A DNA stretch of 26,916 nt from CAZPMT01 sp964587655 (GTDB lineage: Bacteria > Hydrogenedentota > Hydrogenedentia > Hydrogenedentales > SLHB01). The stretch lies in assembly GCA_964587655.1 (NCBI GenBank), contig CAZPMT010000074.1:1-26916 (forward strand), in the 5' to 3' direction. Positions within the stretch are counted from its first letter, which is position 1, and each line of letters starts with the position of its first letter. The position numbers were made by a program, and so were the translations under genes. The notes under the pieces are model-generated. The model did no database searches and was not told the DNA's origin. It was given only the letters and a program-made list of their open reading frames with translations. Below are positions 7,513 to 15,700 of the stretch, one piece after another.

Positions 7513-8394
7513 ATGCAGGCTCCAGTACAACTGAGCGACATCTTCTTCTTTGCCGGTTTCTCGCTGCTTGCGGTGGTCCTCGTGCTGCTGGTCTGGCTTT
7601 ACGGGCGCGTGTCCGGATCGAGAAGCGCCACGCGCAACGTATCCGCGGCAAACCTCACCGAAATGGCCATACTGTTCCAAACCATGCGCAACGTGGTCCA
7701 TGAACAGAAAATCCTCGCCCGGGAATTCAACGAGAGCGTCGACAAGAAGGTGAACCTAATCCGCCAAGTGATCGGCAAGGTGGTCGAAGAACACAACAAC
7801 CTATGCCGCGCCCACAAAGACGTCGCGCTGAAACTCGATGAGGTCGGACAGGAATTGGACGCCGTTCAGATTGAAGTGCGCCGTCAGCGCGAGGAACTTG
7901 GCCTGAGCGCGCCAACGCCCAGATTGCCAAAGCGTGAGGGCTCCGCCCGTCCCGCGCAACCCAAGGCCGGGAAAACAAAGGACGCCGCCCCACTCCGAGT
8001 TGTGGTCGAACCCAAGGACACGGATCCCTCCGGTGATCTCTCCGACTTGTGGGTCGGTTTCGACTTCGTCGGCAGCGACGCCGAACCCTTCGAGGTCCCG
8101 GAGACGCCACCGGAGGCGCCAGGAGATCCCGAAGTGACACGGCAGGCGTTTCGCGCCCTGCTGAGCATGTCTCCGGAAGGCGGCCGCGGCGCATCACGCC
8201 GGGAAACGGCCGCGGCAAGCGAGACGCTTGCCGCGGATTCCGGCAACGGGCGAGGCCGTGGCGCGCCGCTTCGCGCGCGCGTGTTCGAGTATCACGATGC
8301 CGGCATGAGCATAGCCGAGATCGCCCAGGAACTCGGCATCGGCAAGGGGGAAGTCCGTCTGATGCTCAGTCTCCGGGAAAAGGGCAAACGTTGA
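7513..8394 (+). CDS. membrane-anchored coiled-coil protein with C-terminal helix-turn-helix (DUF6115/DUF2802-like)
   Basis: A 293-residue protein with one N-terminal membrane helix (~10-32, FFFAGFSLLAVVLVLLVWLYG). A long helical coiled-coil region follows (~50-125), then a Pro/acid-rich linker (~130-240). The C-terminus is a short helix-turn-helix-like motif (EYHDAGMSIAEIAQELGIGKGEVRLMLSL, ~258-286). That ending resembles the DUF2802/DUF6115 proteins found in flagellar and chemotaxis clusters of several phyla; the family name is from memory of the pattern. The ATG follows GAGGAGAAG. The neighbours fliA and fliK imply a flagellar role, perhaps at the base of the motor, but its mechanism is unknown. 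Confidence 0.82.
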   Translation: MQAPVQLSDIFFFAGFSLLAVVLVLLVWLYGRVSGSRSATRNVSAANLTEMAILFQTMRNVVHEQKILAREFNESVDKKVNLIRQVIGKVVEEHNNLCRAHKDVALKLDEVGQELDAVQIEVRRQREELGLSAPTPRLPKREGSARPAQPKAGKTKDAAPLRVVVEPKDTDPSGDLSDLWVGFDFVGSDAEPFEVPETPPEAPGDPEVTRQAFRALLSMSPEGGRGASRRETAAASETLAADSGNGRGRGAPLRARVFEYHDAGMSIAEIAQELGIGKGEVRLMLSLREKGKR

Positions 8395-8438
8395 CCAACC
8401 GCCCTTGAATGCAAACTTGATCCTCTTTTCGGACTGCG

Positions 8439-9644
8439 ATGTGGCTTGACAGCGTACAGAGCATACTCGTCGAGATGGCCGGCAAGGCCGTCAGTGCTTC
8501 AGGCCTGCGTCCCGGGTCCGCCGCGCAAGGGGCAATCGAGGGGGCGCCCGGCCGTTTGACGCTTGTCGTGGCTGGCGCGCGCGTGCCGCTGCCAAAGGAC
8601 ACAAACCTCGCGCCGGGCCAGCGCGTCCACGTCGAAGTGATCGAGACCGGCAAGGGACTCCAGTTGCGCCTCACGCCCAACCCCGCCGATGAAGCCGCGC
8701 AGCCGCGCCCGGCGTCCGCGACCCTTGAAACGATTGTCGCCCGCGTGCTCGAAGCGCTCGGCGTTCCCAACCGGCCGGAGACGCCCACGCAGATTCTGCC
8801 GCGAGCCCTGCCTCAGACGGACGCGGCCATTCGCAGCGTGCTATCTCTGTTTACCCGGCAAGCCACGACCGGCGATGATCTCCAAACGATCGCTTTGGTG
8901 GTGTCGCAGGCCGCCGCAAACGGGACCTTGCCGACCGGCGTTGCCAGCGAAGCCGCCGCGCTCATTGCGCGGCTTGTCCCGCGCGGCAGCGGGGACTTTC
9001 AGGCCGTGCTCCGCCAATTGGGCCGCGCGCCGCGCGCGGTGGAAGCGGAGATCGCGCAGGCGATCTCGACGGGCCGCCTCGAGTCCCTGCCGGGAACGTT
9101 GCGGGCGGACCTTCGCGCCGTGCTGTCTCAACTCCGCGCCGACGAAGGCCTCGCCTCGCACCTCCAGGGCAAAGGCCAGTTGAACACCTTCCAGTCCGCG
9201 GTTGACCGAGTGCTGGATCGGACCTCCTCCGGACAGCTTCAGAACCTCCGTTCGCTCGAACAACCGTATGTGTTCTTCGAGGTCCCGTTTCCGCCGGGCG
9301 CGCCGCTGCGCGAAGCCCGCATCCATTTCTTCCATGAAGGGCGCGGAGCAAAACACGGCGCCGAAGGACGGAACGCGAGCGTGACACTCGACCTTTCCAC
9401 TACGAAGCTCGGCGACCTCTGGATCACGCTGCAATTGACCGAAGGACACTGCGGATGCCGCGTCGCGGCGACCTCCGAAACGACTGTCGAAGCCATCGAG
9501 GCCGCGCGAGAGGAACTCGTCAATGCGATCGAGGGCGCGGGCTACGCACGCGCAACCGTGCACGTGGACCTGTGGGACGGCGACAGATTGCGGGAGACCG
9601 CGCACTTGATGCGACGATTCTCAGGGATTGACGTTAGGGCATGA
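8439..9644 (+). CDS. fliK: flagellar hook-length control protein FliK family
   Basis: A 401-residue protein with the FliK layout: a low-conservation, Ala/Arg/Leu-rich N-terminal two thirds that would act as the molecular ruler and export signal, and a C-terminal globular domain (~265-390). The latter contains YVFFEVPFPPG, ASVTLDLSTTKLGDLWITLQL and a helical segment before the end, the pattern of the Flg_hook domain that switches FlhB export specificity. There is no long Gln-rich PVxQ stretch, so the usual FliK signature is partial. It ends in an ATGA overlap with the FlhB-like gene, which fits, because FliK and FlhB C-terminal domains interact during hook completion. The start at 8439 is the first ATG of the conserved reading frame, with no strong ribosome site. 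Confidence 0.82.
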   Translation: MWLDSVQSILVEMAGKAVSASGLRPGSAAQGAIEGAPGRLTLVVAGARVPLPKDTNLAPGQRVHVEVIETGKGLQLRLTPNPADEAAQPRPASATLETIVARVLEALGVPNRPETPTQILPRALPQTDAAIRSVLSLFTRQATTGDDLQTIALVVSQAAANGTLPTGVASEAAALIARLVPRGSGDFQAVLRQLGRAPRAVEAEIAQAISTGRLESLPGTLRADLRAVLSQLRADEGLASHLQGKGQLNTFQSAVDRVLDRTSSGQLQNLRSLEQPYVFFEVPFPPGAPLREARIHFFHEGRGAKHGAEGRNASVTLDLSTTKLGDLWITLQLTEGHCGCRVAATSETTVEAIEAAREELVNAIEGAGYARATVHVDLWDGDRLRETAHLMRRFSGIDVRA

Positions 9645-9931
9645 AGGACACACCGAAGAGAAGCCGGGAAAAGGCCGTGGCCCTGCACTATGAAGCGGGA
9701 CACGATCGCGCCCCGCGCGTCACGGCAAAGGGCCAAGGCCTGCTCGCACAGCGCATCATCGAAATCGCAAAGGAACACGGCGTTCGCATCCACGAGGATC
9801 CCGACCTCGTAGCCCTGCTCTCAAAACTCGACGTCGAAGCCGAAATCCCCGACGAACTCTATCGCGCCGTCGCGGAAGTCCTGGCCTTCGTGTATCGCCT
9901 GAACCAGCGCATGGCCTCGCGCAAAGAGTAG
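9641..9931 (+). CDS. stand-alone FlhB C-terminal-like protein (FlhX/EscU-C family)
   Basis: A 96-residue soluble protein matching the cytoplasmic C-terminal part of FlhB, the flagellar export gate. REKAVALHYEAGHDRAPRVTAKGQGLLAQRI corresponds to the segment after the autocleavage site, and VRIHEDPDLVALLSKLDVEAEIPDELYRAVAEVLAFVYRL to the conserved end. The NPTH cleavage motif and all membrane helices are absent, so this is not a truncated full FlhB but the known free FlhB-C paralogue type, which can substitute for or modulate the FlhB C-terminus. It shares ATGA with the end of fliK and is the last gene of the operon. The full FlhB is not in the window. Confidence 0.88.
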   Translation: MKDTPKRSREKAVALHYEAGHDRAPRVTAKGQGLLAQRIIEIAKEHGVRIHEDPDLVALLSKLDVEAEIPDELYRAVAEVLAFVYRLNQRMASRKE

Positions 9932-9963
9932 CGAATCTCCCCGCGCGTGGTTCGTGCGGTTCC

Positions 9964-10053
9964 GTGGCCGCGGCGTCCTCGCCGCGTTTCGGCACGCACA
10001 CAGATTGCGTCAAGCGGTTCTTGACGAAGACGCGGCGAGGACGCCGCGGCCAC
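9964..10053. repeat. GC-rich palindromic repeat, second copy
   Basis: A ~90-bp element made of a left arm GTGGCCGCGGCGTCC..., a spacer with ATTGCGTCAAGCGGTTCTTGACGAA, and a right arm that is the reverse complement of the left. Sequence and spacer match the element at 2154-2241. The bases just before it (GGTTCGTGCGGTTCC) resemble the preceding tandem-unit tail there. It fills the gap between the flagellar operon and the dehydrogenase stub, and could fold into a very stable hairpin that also separates the two transcripts. Confidence 0.85.
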
Positions 10054-10054
10054 C

Positions 10055-10324
10055 TCACGGATTGACGACGACCCGCATGCCCGCGTGGGATTCCGCCGCG
10101 GCGAAAGCCTCCGCGGCGCGGTCAAGCGGGAAGCGGTGCGAGATGTAGCGGCGCATCTGGATGGCTCCGGACGCGATCAGGCCGACCGCCATTTGATGGT
10201 GGCGTGGGACGCAGCCGTGGGCGCCCATGATGAACAGCTCTTTGTAGTGGATGACATTCGTATCGAGCGTGACCTGCGACTTGCCCTTCGGCAGCCCAGT
10301 TCGGCGATGGACAAGGGGTTGCAA
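10055..10324 (-). pseudogene. C-terminal remnant of a zinc-type alcohol dehydrogenase (MDR family)
   Basis: About 80 residues read like the last quarter of a medium-chain dehydrogenase: GLPKGKSQVTLDTNVIHYKEL, then GAHGCVPRHHQMAVGLIASGAIQMRRYISHRFPLDRAAEAF and the end HAGMRVVVNP. A full protein would be ~340 residues. The zinc-binding and NAD-binding parts are missing, and the homology stops within a few bases of a short palindrome (10310-10332), so the 5' part was lost at a repeat junction. The frame continues through the palindrome to a TTG, which is probably not a real start. It is unlikely to be functional, and abuts the GC-rich repeat at its other end. Confidence 0.8.
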
Positions 10325-10332
10325 CCCCTTGC
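10310..10332. repeat. short palindrome, GACAAGGGGTTGC family, copy 1
   Basis: A near-perfect palindrome, GACAAGGGGTT/GCAACCCCTTG, at the broken end of the dehydrogenase remnant. Related copies are at 10358-10381, 15850-15873 and 26031-26054. Confidence 0.8.
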
Positions 10333-10357
10333 CTCTTTATAGCGGGAGTCGTCGGTT

Positions 10358-10381
10358 GACAGGGAATTGCAACCCCTTGTC
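10358..10381. repeat. short palindrome, GACAAGGGGTTGC family, copy 2 (diverged)
   Basis: GACAGGGAATTGC then AACCCCTTGTC: the left arm has two changes relative to copy 1, 25 bases away, while the right arm is intact. The ~24 bases between the copies (GCGGGAGTCGTC...) recur after copy 2 as GCGGGAGCCGTC, so the pair looks like an imperfect ~48-bp tandem duplication. Confidence 0.75.
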
Positions 10382-10426
10382 TCTCTTGCGGGAGCCGTCC
10401 TGTGAGGGGTTCTTGAGTTCAGGACA

Positions 10427-10960
10427 CTACGCGCGGCGGTTGAAATGGATGCCGGGAGTCTTCGTGGTCACGGCGCTGTTGCGAATCTGGGTCAGGATCT
10501 CGAACAACTCCTGCGAGCTTGACGTATCCTTTTGCGGACGCGGCGTGGCGCATATCAGCAAATCCAGTATCGGGACTCTCTGGAAGCCGTCTGTACCCAT
10601 CACCGCTTGCTGATACGCCTTACCGAGATCGAAGGATTCGTAGAACGCGGGAAGATGCGCCCTCCACGTTTCAATCACGTACGTGCAGTAGCGCTCAGCC
10701 TCGGCAAGTCCCAGGATAAAGACAAAGTATCCGCCCCCCATATGTCCAACCATGAAATCCGACGCACCCAAGCGTTCGCCGCACAACTTCAGCGCGCGTC
10801 CCAGATGGCGAATGGTCTTGTCCCGCGCTTCGCCTCGATGGGCCTGGGCGAATTCGCGGAGGTTCATCACTTCGGCGCACGCCAGCACAAACGAGTCCTG
10901 TGAGAGCAGCCTCCGTTGGACTTCCCGCTTCGTGGCCCAGGCATTGGGGAGCGAAGTCAT
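10427..10960 (-). CDS. GGDEF-like output domain of a frameshifted response regulator (3' part)
   Basis: A 177-residue piece whose middle resembles a GGDEF domain: FVLACAEVMNLREFAQAHRGEARDKTIRHLGRAL, then DFMVGHMGGGYFVFIL. The active loop reads GGGYF instead of GG(D/E)EF, so cyclic-di-GMP synthesis is not expected; a binding or structural role is possible. Upstream of its ATG, the same frame encodes ADDYVPKPFDVHNLLQRIDVLLRHN, the normal end of a receiver domain and its linker. The gene is therefore the 3' part of one ~308-residue receiver + GGDEF-like protein broken near 11059. The ATG at 10960 need not be a real start. Confidence 0.75.
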   Translation of the reverse strand: MTSLPNAWATKREVQRRLLSQDSFVLACAEVMNLREFAQAHRGEARDKTIRHLGRALKLCGERLGASDFMVGHMGGGYFVFILGLAEAERYCTYVIETWRAHLPAFYESFDLGKAYQQAVMGTDGFQRVPILDLLICATPRPQKDTSSSQELFEILTQIRNSAVTTKTPGIHFNRRA

Positions 10961-11352
10961 CTCGTCGAGATTATTGGCGTTCCGATTGTGGCGGAGGAGG
11001 ACGTCGATTCGCTGGAGAAGGTTGTGGACGTCGAACGGCTTCGGTACATAATCGTCGGCCCCTGCGCCAGCCCGTGGAGGATCTCCTCATCGCCGGACAT
11101 GGCGGAAAGCAACAAGATGGGCATGGTGTATAGATTTGGGTCGCTGCGCACGCGCCGGCACACTTCGAACCCCGACGCGCCTCCGGGCAGCATCACGTCG
11201 AGAACGAGCAGGTCGACTCCGTTGTTCCGGGCGATGTTGAGCGCCTCAATGCCGGTCTGCGCCACGAGACAATCATGCCCCGTGGCGCGGAGATGACTTC
11301 CGACGAACTCCGCCGTTCTGGAATCGTCTTCTACGATAAGGATTCTGGCCAC
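10957..11352 (-). CDS. response regulator receiver domain, frameshifted (5' part)
   Basis: A CheY-like receiver starting MARILIVEDDSRTAEFV. The acidic pair is at D9-D10, the phosphorylated Asp lies in LLVLDVMLPGG (D53), and the Thr/Ser position is in ILLLSAMSG (S84). After HGLAQG the frame goes wrong (PTIMYRSRSTS...), while the +1 alternative reads ADDYVPKPFDV, including the conserved Lys-Pro. Restoring one base in the C-run at 11059-11062 (plus strand) would join this to the GGDEF-like part. It could be a true inactivating deletion or a sequencing/assembly error in a homopolymer. As written, the last ~28 residues are not meaningful. Confidence 0.82.
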   Translation of the reverse strand: MARILIVEDDSRTAEFVGSHLRATGHDCLVAQTGIEALNIARNNGVDLLVLDVMLPGGASGFEVCRRVRSDPNLYTMPILLLSAMSGDEEILHGLAQGPTIMYRSRSTSTTFSSESTSSSATIGTPIISTR

Positions 11353-11485
11353 GATCTAACCTGTTCCGGCGGAAAGATCTTATTTGCGAGGATATCCTTC
11401 CCGCCAAAGTCCACTGGGACTTGCCCCGTCGAAGGAAATTATACACGGCATTGGCGATTCTTGCAAAGCCGTGCGATAGGAATGA

Positions 11486-11559
11486 GGCTGTAGGCTGTGG
11501 ACTGTAAGTATTCTGTCTTCTTACAGCCTACGGCCTACAGCCTTCAGCCTACAGCCTAA
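11486..11559. repeat. TACAGCC-type imperfect palindromic repeat, copy 1
   Basis: GGCTGTAGGCTGTGGACTG, then ATTCTGT, then repeated (C)TACAGCCTACGGCC units ending in ACAGCCTAA. The left side is complementary to the right, so it can form a hairpin. It lies in the 255-base gap between the response regulator and the zinc-ribbon gene, where no other feature is seen. A shorter copy sits at 16061-16113. Confidence 0.8.
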
Positions 11560-11607
11560 TAAGTGATCTCTCGGGCGGGACGGAACGTCGATCTGAGAGG
11601 GCGGGGT

Positions 11608-12063
11608 CTATCCGAAGATGGACTTGAAGTAGTCCTTGTTATCGAGAAGTTTGAGTTCCACGTTGGCGAAGGTGGTGAACTCTTGGTCGGTGATGGGAGA
11701 CCTGCTCCGGCGCTGCGCTAGGGCCTTCTCCGCCGGGGTGACGCCGACCGAGGCCTTTTCGAGAGGTCCCTTGCACTCGGACGGAGCTGGGGATTCCTGT
11801 GCGCCTACGGTTTCTTCGTTGATCATCTGGTTGACGCGCTCCTTGAGAAAGTCCGTCAACACGGTCAGCATATGCTCGCGTTTTTCCTCCGGCGCGCCTT
11901 GCAGCATGATCTCTTTATTGAGGGCGAGTACGTGTCCGCAGAAGACTACCACCAGACCCTGACACTCCGGGCAGGGCCCCACTATGATGGTACCCACGGG
12001 CGGCAGCATAATCTGTCCGTGTGCTCCACAGTGCGGACATGTAACCTCGATCAACGATAACAT
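11608..12063 (-). CDS. zinc-ribbon protein of unknown function
   Basis: A 151-residue soluble protein. The N-terminus holds two CxxC pairs (C9/C12 in CPHCGAHG and C31/C34 in GPCPECQG), the pattern of a zinc ribbon. They are followed by a helical stretch (KEIMLQGAPEEKREHMLTVLTDFLKERVNQMI) and a C-terminal region ending in FTTFANVELKLLDNKDYFKSIFG. No catalytic motif is seen. The ATG has GAGGA about 8 bases upstream and an unusually good promoter beyond that, so it is probably expressed on its own. No family name can be given with confidence. Confidence 0.82.
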   Translation of the reverse strand: MLSLIEVTCPHCGAHGQIMLPPVGTIIVGPCPECQGLVVVFCGHVLALNKEIMLQGAPEEKREHMLTVLTDFLKERVNQMINEETVGAQESPAPSECKGPLEKASVGVTPAEKALAQRRSRSPITDQEFTTFANVELKLLDNKDYFKSIFG

Positions 12064-12098
12064 CGCATATCCTCAGAACTGGTCGCTTTTCCGTTTAG

Positions 12099-12127
12099 AT
12101 TATAGCATACTCCGTACTGAGAAGCAA
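12099..12127 (-). promoter_or_regulatory. extended -10 sigma70 promoter of the zinc-ribbon gene
   Basis: Read on the minus strand: TTGCTT (12127-12122), a 17-base spacer ending in TGC, then a perfect TATAAT (12104-12099). The TG one base before the -10 box makes it an extended -10 promoter. It lies 36 bases before the start codon. Confidence 0.7.
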
Positions 12128-12164
12128 GAAATGCGGCCTTTATTGGTATTTCCAGTATACAGCC

Positions 12165-12623
12165 TCAGCTTCCTGACGCCTTGGCCTCAATCGCCTTCAG
12201 GATTTCCTGCGTCGCGGTATGGTTCTGGGTTTTCCGATCATGCCAACCCGGGTAGGTCAGCAGGGTCACTCCGTACACCTGGCGGAGCGTCTCCACGGTT
12301 ACCTGGGTCGCAGAATCGGACACGGATTCCAAGGAAACCGTCAGCTTCGTGCGATGATACTGGAGGAGTTTCCGGTTCGATCCGCTGAACGCGACAAACA
12401 CGCCCCGTTTGTCGCGGGTGTAAATCTCGTAGCCCTTTTCCCGAAGGACGGCCTTCGCTTGCTGCCACGCTTCGTTGAACGGCAGATTCACGGTGGCGTT
12501 GTCATTAACGGCAAATCCCGTGGTATCGCGGGCCGTGCGCGCGCAACCGATCCCTCCCGCGCAACACAACACGAGGAAAACGATCAGCGTCAAACTGCGA
12601 GACAACCACGCAGGCTTCTTCAT
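12165..12623 (-). CDS. small DUF3568-like lipoprotein
   Basis: A 152-residue exported protein. The N-terminus is MKKPAW, then a hydrophobic stretch (SLTLIVFLVLCCAGGIGC) ending in a lipobox-like IGC (C27), so it is probably a lipoprotein, though the -3 residue is not the usual Leu. The mature part has FNEAWQQAKAVLREKGYEIYTRDKRGVFVAF and a later beta-rich half, the look of the DUF3568-type small lipoproteins. The start was moved from an upstream codon at 12695 to ATG 12623 because AAGGAG lies 7 bases before it and a good promoter lies in between. Function is unknown. Confidence 0.8.
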   Translation of the reverse strand: MKKPAWLSRSLTLIVFLVLCCAGGIGCARTARDTTGFAVNDNATVNLPFNEAWQQAKAVLREKGYEIYTRDKRGVFVAFSGSNRKLLQYHRTKLTVSLESVSDSATQVTVETLRQVYGVTLLTYPGWHDRKTQNHTATQEILKAIEAKASGS

Positions 12624-12657
12624 GGCGACTCCTTCTTGAAACGTGGCAACGACCGCG

Positions 12658-12686
12658 ATTCTATCACACGGGTTGATTACCGTCAA
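12658..12686 (-). promoter_or_regulatory. sigma70-type promoter of the lipoprotein gene
   Basis: On the minus strand: TTGACG (12686-12681), a 17-base spacer and TAGAAT (12663-12658). Both boxes match 5 of 6 consensus bases, about 35 bases before the ATG at 12623. It separates this gene from the mannosidase upstream, despite the short distance. Confidence 0.6.
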
Positions 12687-12708
12687 GACGCACAAAAACG
12701 CCGTCCGG

Positions 12709-15700
12709 TTAGAATTCGACTTTCAGTGTTCGCAACTCGTACGGCTTAACGTACAGGCGGACCGTGGCGCCTTTCACCTTCACGGGCGCGTCGTTCTCTT
12801 CCATGAGGTCGCATTCCGCGACGCGTTTCGGCTTTCGTCCAAACGTCAGGATGACATCGCCACGTTGACCGTGGGCCTCGTACATGCGGACGATAAGATC
12901 GCCGGAGTCCTCGCAGAGCTTGACGGCATCGATCACGACGTTCTCCGCATCAATGGCGGCAAAGGATGCCGACGCCGGCAGGTTGCCTTTCCTTCCGGGG
13001 GCGGCGACGGCCAGGACGGGCGCGTTGAGCTGATAGCCCTGCTGCACGGTCCCGTTCCGCCAATCCCACGCGTGCGGGTACAGCGAATACGTAAACCGGT
13101 GCTCTCCTTCGTCGGCGTGCGGATCCGGGTCGATGGGCGAACGGAGCAGCGAGAGGCGCATGACGTTTTCCTTGACGTCATAGCCGTACTTGCAGTCGTT
13201 GAGGAGGCTCACGCCGTAGTCGCCTTCGGACAGATCGGCCCATTTGTGGGCCGGGACTTCGTAACGGGCGCGGTCGAAATCGGTGTTATGATGCGTGGCG
13301 CGTTCGATGGTCGCATACTGGATCTCATAGGCTGCGCGGCTTGACCGCACGTCAACGGGGAACGCCGCTTTCATCAGGACGCGTTTCTCGCGCCAGTCCA
13401 CGTGAGTGACGAAATCAACGCGCGGGACATTCGAGTACATAGTTACGTCTTGCGTGATCACGCTGCGTTCCGTCTTGCGCACGATGCGGACGATCGCGCG
13501 GACCGGGCCGGTCTCGATCACTTCGATGGCCGCCCCGGGCAGGGGTTCCCACATGATCGCCTCGAAATTCGGGTCGATGTCCCACGCGTCGTTCCCATGC
13601 GGGCGATCGTCGAACAACTGCAATACGTTACCGCGCTGTCCCTTGGGCAGGACCTCGCGCTGCTCGAACTTGTCGTAGACGCTGCTCAGGCATCCGTTCC
13701 TGTCGAATTTGATGCGGAGGAAGTCGTTCTCCATGCCCTGATCGGACGCCTTGAGCATTCGGTTGGGCTCCGCGACGGCCTTTGACGGGACTACGCGGTA
13801 GACCGCATATCCCATGGGCGGAAGTCCGTCGGCCTCGAACAGCACATCGCTCGTTCCGGCCTGCTGGTGCGGGACGGGGACGCCGCTCGGCGCCAACACC
13901 GCGAATGGTCCTTTCGGAAGCGGAAGCGTCGCCTGTGCGACATCCGTCCGCACCCAAGATAGGTCATTGAAAACTACAACGGGGGTTCCGGGTCCGTTGG
14001 TGTCGATACGGCACAGGAGATGCTTCAAAGCCTCGGCGCGCACACACGCGGCGAGGGATTTCGCCCTCCCGTAGTCGATCTCGGTCTGCGTGTAGACTTC
14101 CGTGATCGAGGATCCGGGAAGGATGTCGTGAAACTGATTGGTCAATACGATTTTCCAGGCGTCGTAGATTGTTTTCCGGTCATATTTGCCGCCGTTCACA
14201 AGCGCGAGACTGCTCAAGAACTCCGTTTGGCGAAGGAGCAGTTCACATTTTCGGTTGTTGCGTTTCGTGCGCGCCTGCGTCGTTTGGCACCCGCGGTGAT
14301 ACTCGAGATACAGTTCGTTGTTCCATACGGGCAGGTCCTCGAAGCGGCACTGCTGTTGCATCCGGTCGATGCAGTCTTGAATACGTCCGAGTTCGCATTT
14401 CGGGACGCCGACGATATTCTTGAGCCGCCGTCCGTACTCGATCATCTGCATGGTAACGCCGCCGCCGCCGTCGCCGTGGCCATATGGGAACGGCAACTCA
14501 TCGAGGCGTTCCTTCTGCTTGAAGAGGTTCCACTGTGCGATGCAGTCCTTCGGGGTGATGTTTCCGTTGTAGTTCAGCGGCGGCACCATTCCCCATACGC
14601 GGGTTCCGTCCGCGCCCTCCCATTGGAACACGCTGTGCGGGAAGTCCGTGAAGCGGCTCCACGTGATCTTCGTCGTGACGAACGTGTCCACCTGGGCTTT
14701 CTTGAGGATCTGCGGCAGCGACCACGCATAGCCGAATGCGTCCGGCAGCCACGCGGTGCGCGAATGGACGCCGAACTCTTTCCGGAAATAGCGGTTGCCG
14801 TACAGCAACTGCCGCACCAGCGCCTCGCCCGAGGGCACGTTGCAGTCGCTCTCGACCCACAGGGCGCCGAACGGTTCCCAGCGCCCCTCCTTCACGCGCT
14901 GCTTGATCCGTTTGAAGATCTTGGGATAATGCTCCTGCATCCATTCATACTGCACGGGCTGGCTGCACAGGAACACGAAGTCCGGATATCGGTCCATCAG
15001 ATTCAGCATCGTCGAAAACGTGCGCCCGCACTTACGCCGCGTCTCGCGCAGCGGCCACAGCCACGCCGTGTCGATGTGCGATTGGCCCGTTAGCACAAGC
15101 TTTCCCATCCCGTAGCTGGCCTCGAATGCCTTGAGACCGTTCCGCAGCATCTTCCGGGCCTTCTCCATCGAGGCAAGGTAGGACGGTCCTTCCTTGTGCT
15201 GCATGTCCACGCTCAACACCGCAGTCTTCAGGAGTTCCATGAGCTGACGCCGCGGCGCGTAATTCGGTTCGAGCTGCTCCCAGACCGAGTACACGGCCCG
15301 GCAATCCCAATAGAAATCCCAGACCGTTGGATGCATCACCGCGATGTCGGCGTATTGGAACTGGTGATATTCGTCGAACCTGACGCTCGGCACGGATTCG
15401 AGCGCAATGTCGAAGACCTCGCCGCCCTTCGCCTTTTCAGTGAGATACAACTCGTCGCGGTTCTCATCCAGGCCTTGAAACGGACGGCCATCCACGTACG
15501 AGAGCGATTCCCCGCCCGGACGCACCAGCGCCACCACCCGATGCCCTTTCATCGCCGCCGGGATCTTCACCTTCATGCGGAACCAAGTCGTTTGATCGAA
15601 ACCGCCCCATCGCTGGTGCACGGCAAACGCTTTCCAGCCCGATTTCGGCATCCGGGCCGGCCCAAGGCCCGTCCCCGTCACGCATGCTTGAAGATTCCGG

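Noticed and set aside
7300..9050. Shared CGCGCGCCGCGCGCGG strings at ~2520, ~7320 and ~9030
   Set aside because: They fall within coding regions as Arg/Ala codon runs in GC-rich DNA; low complexity rather than a dispersed element.
14020..15093. 357-codon plus-strand ORF opposite the alpha-mannosidase
   Set aside because: It is antisense to a gene with clear GH38 motifs; long antisense frames are expected in GC-rich DNA, and no domain is recognisable.
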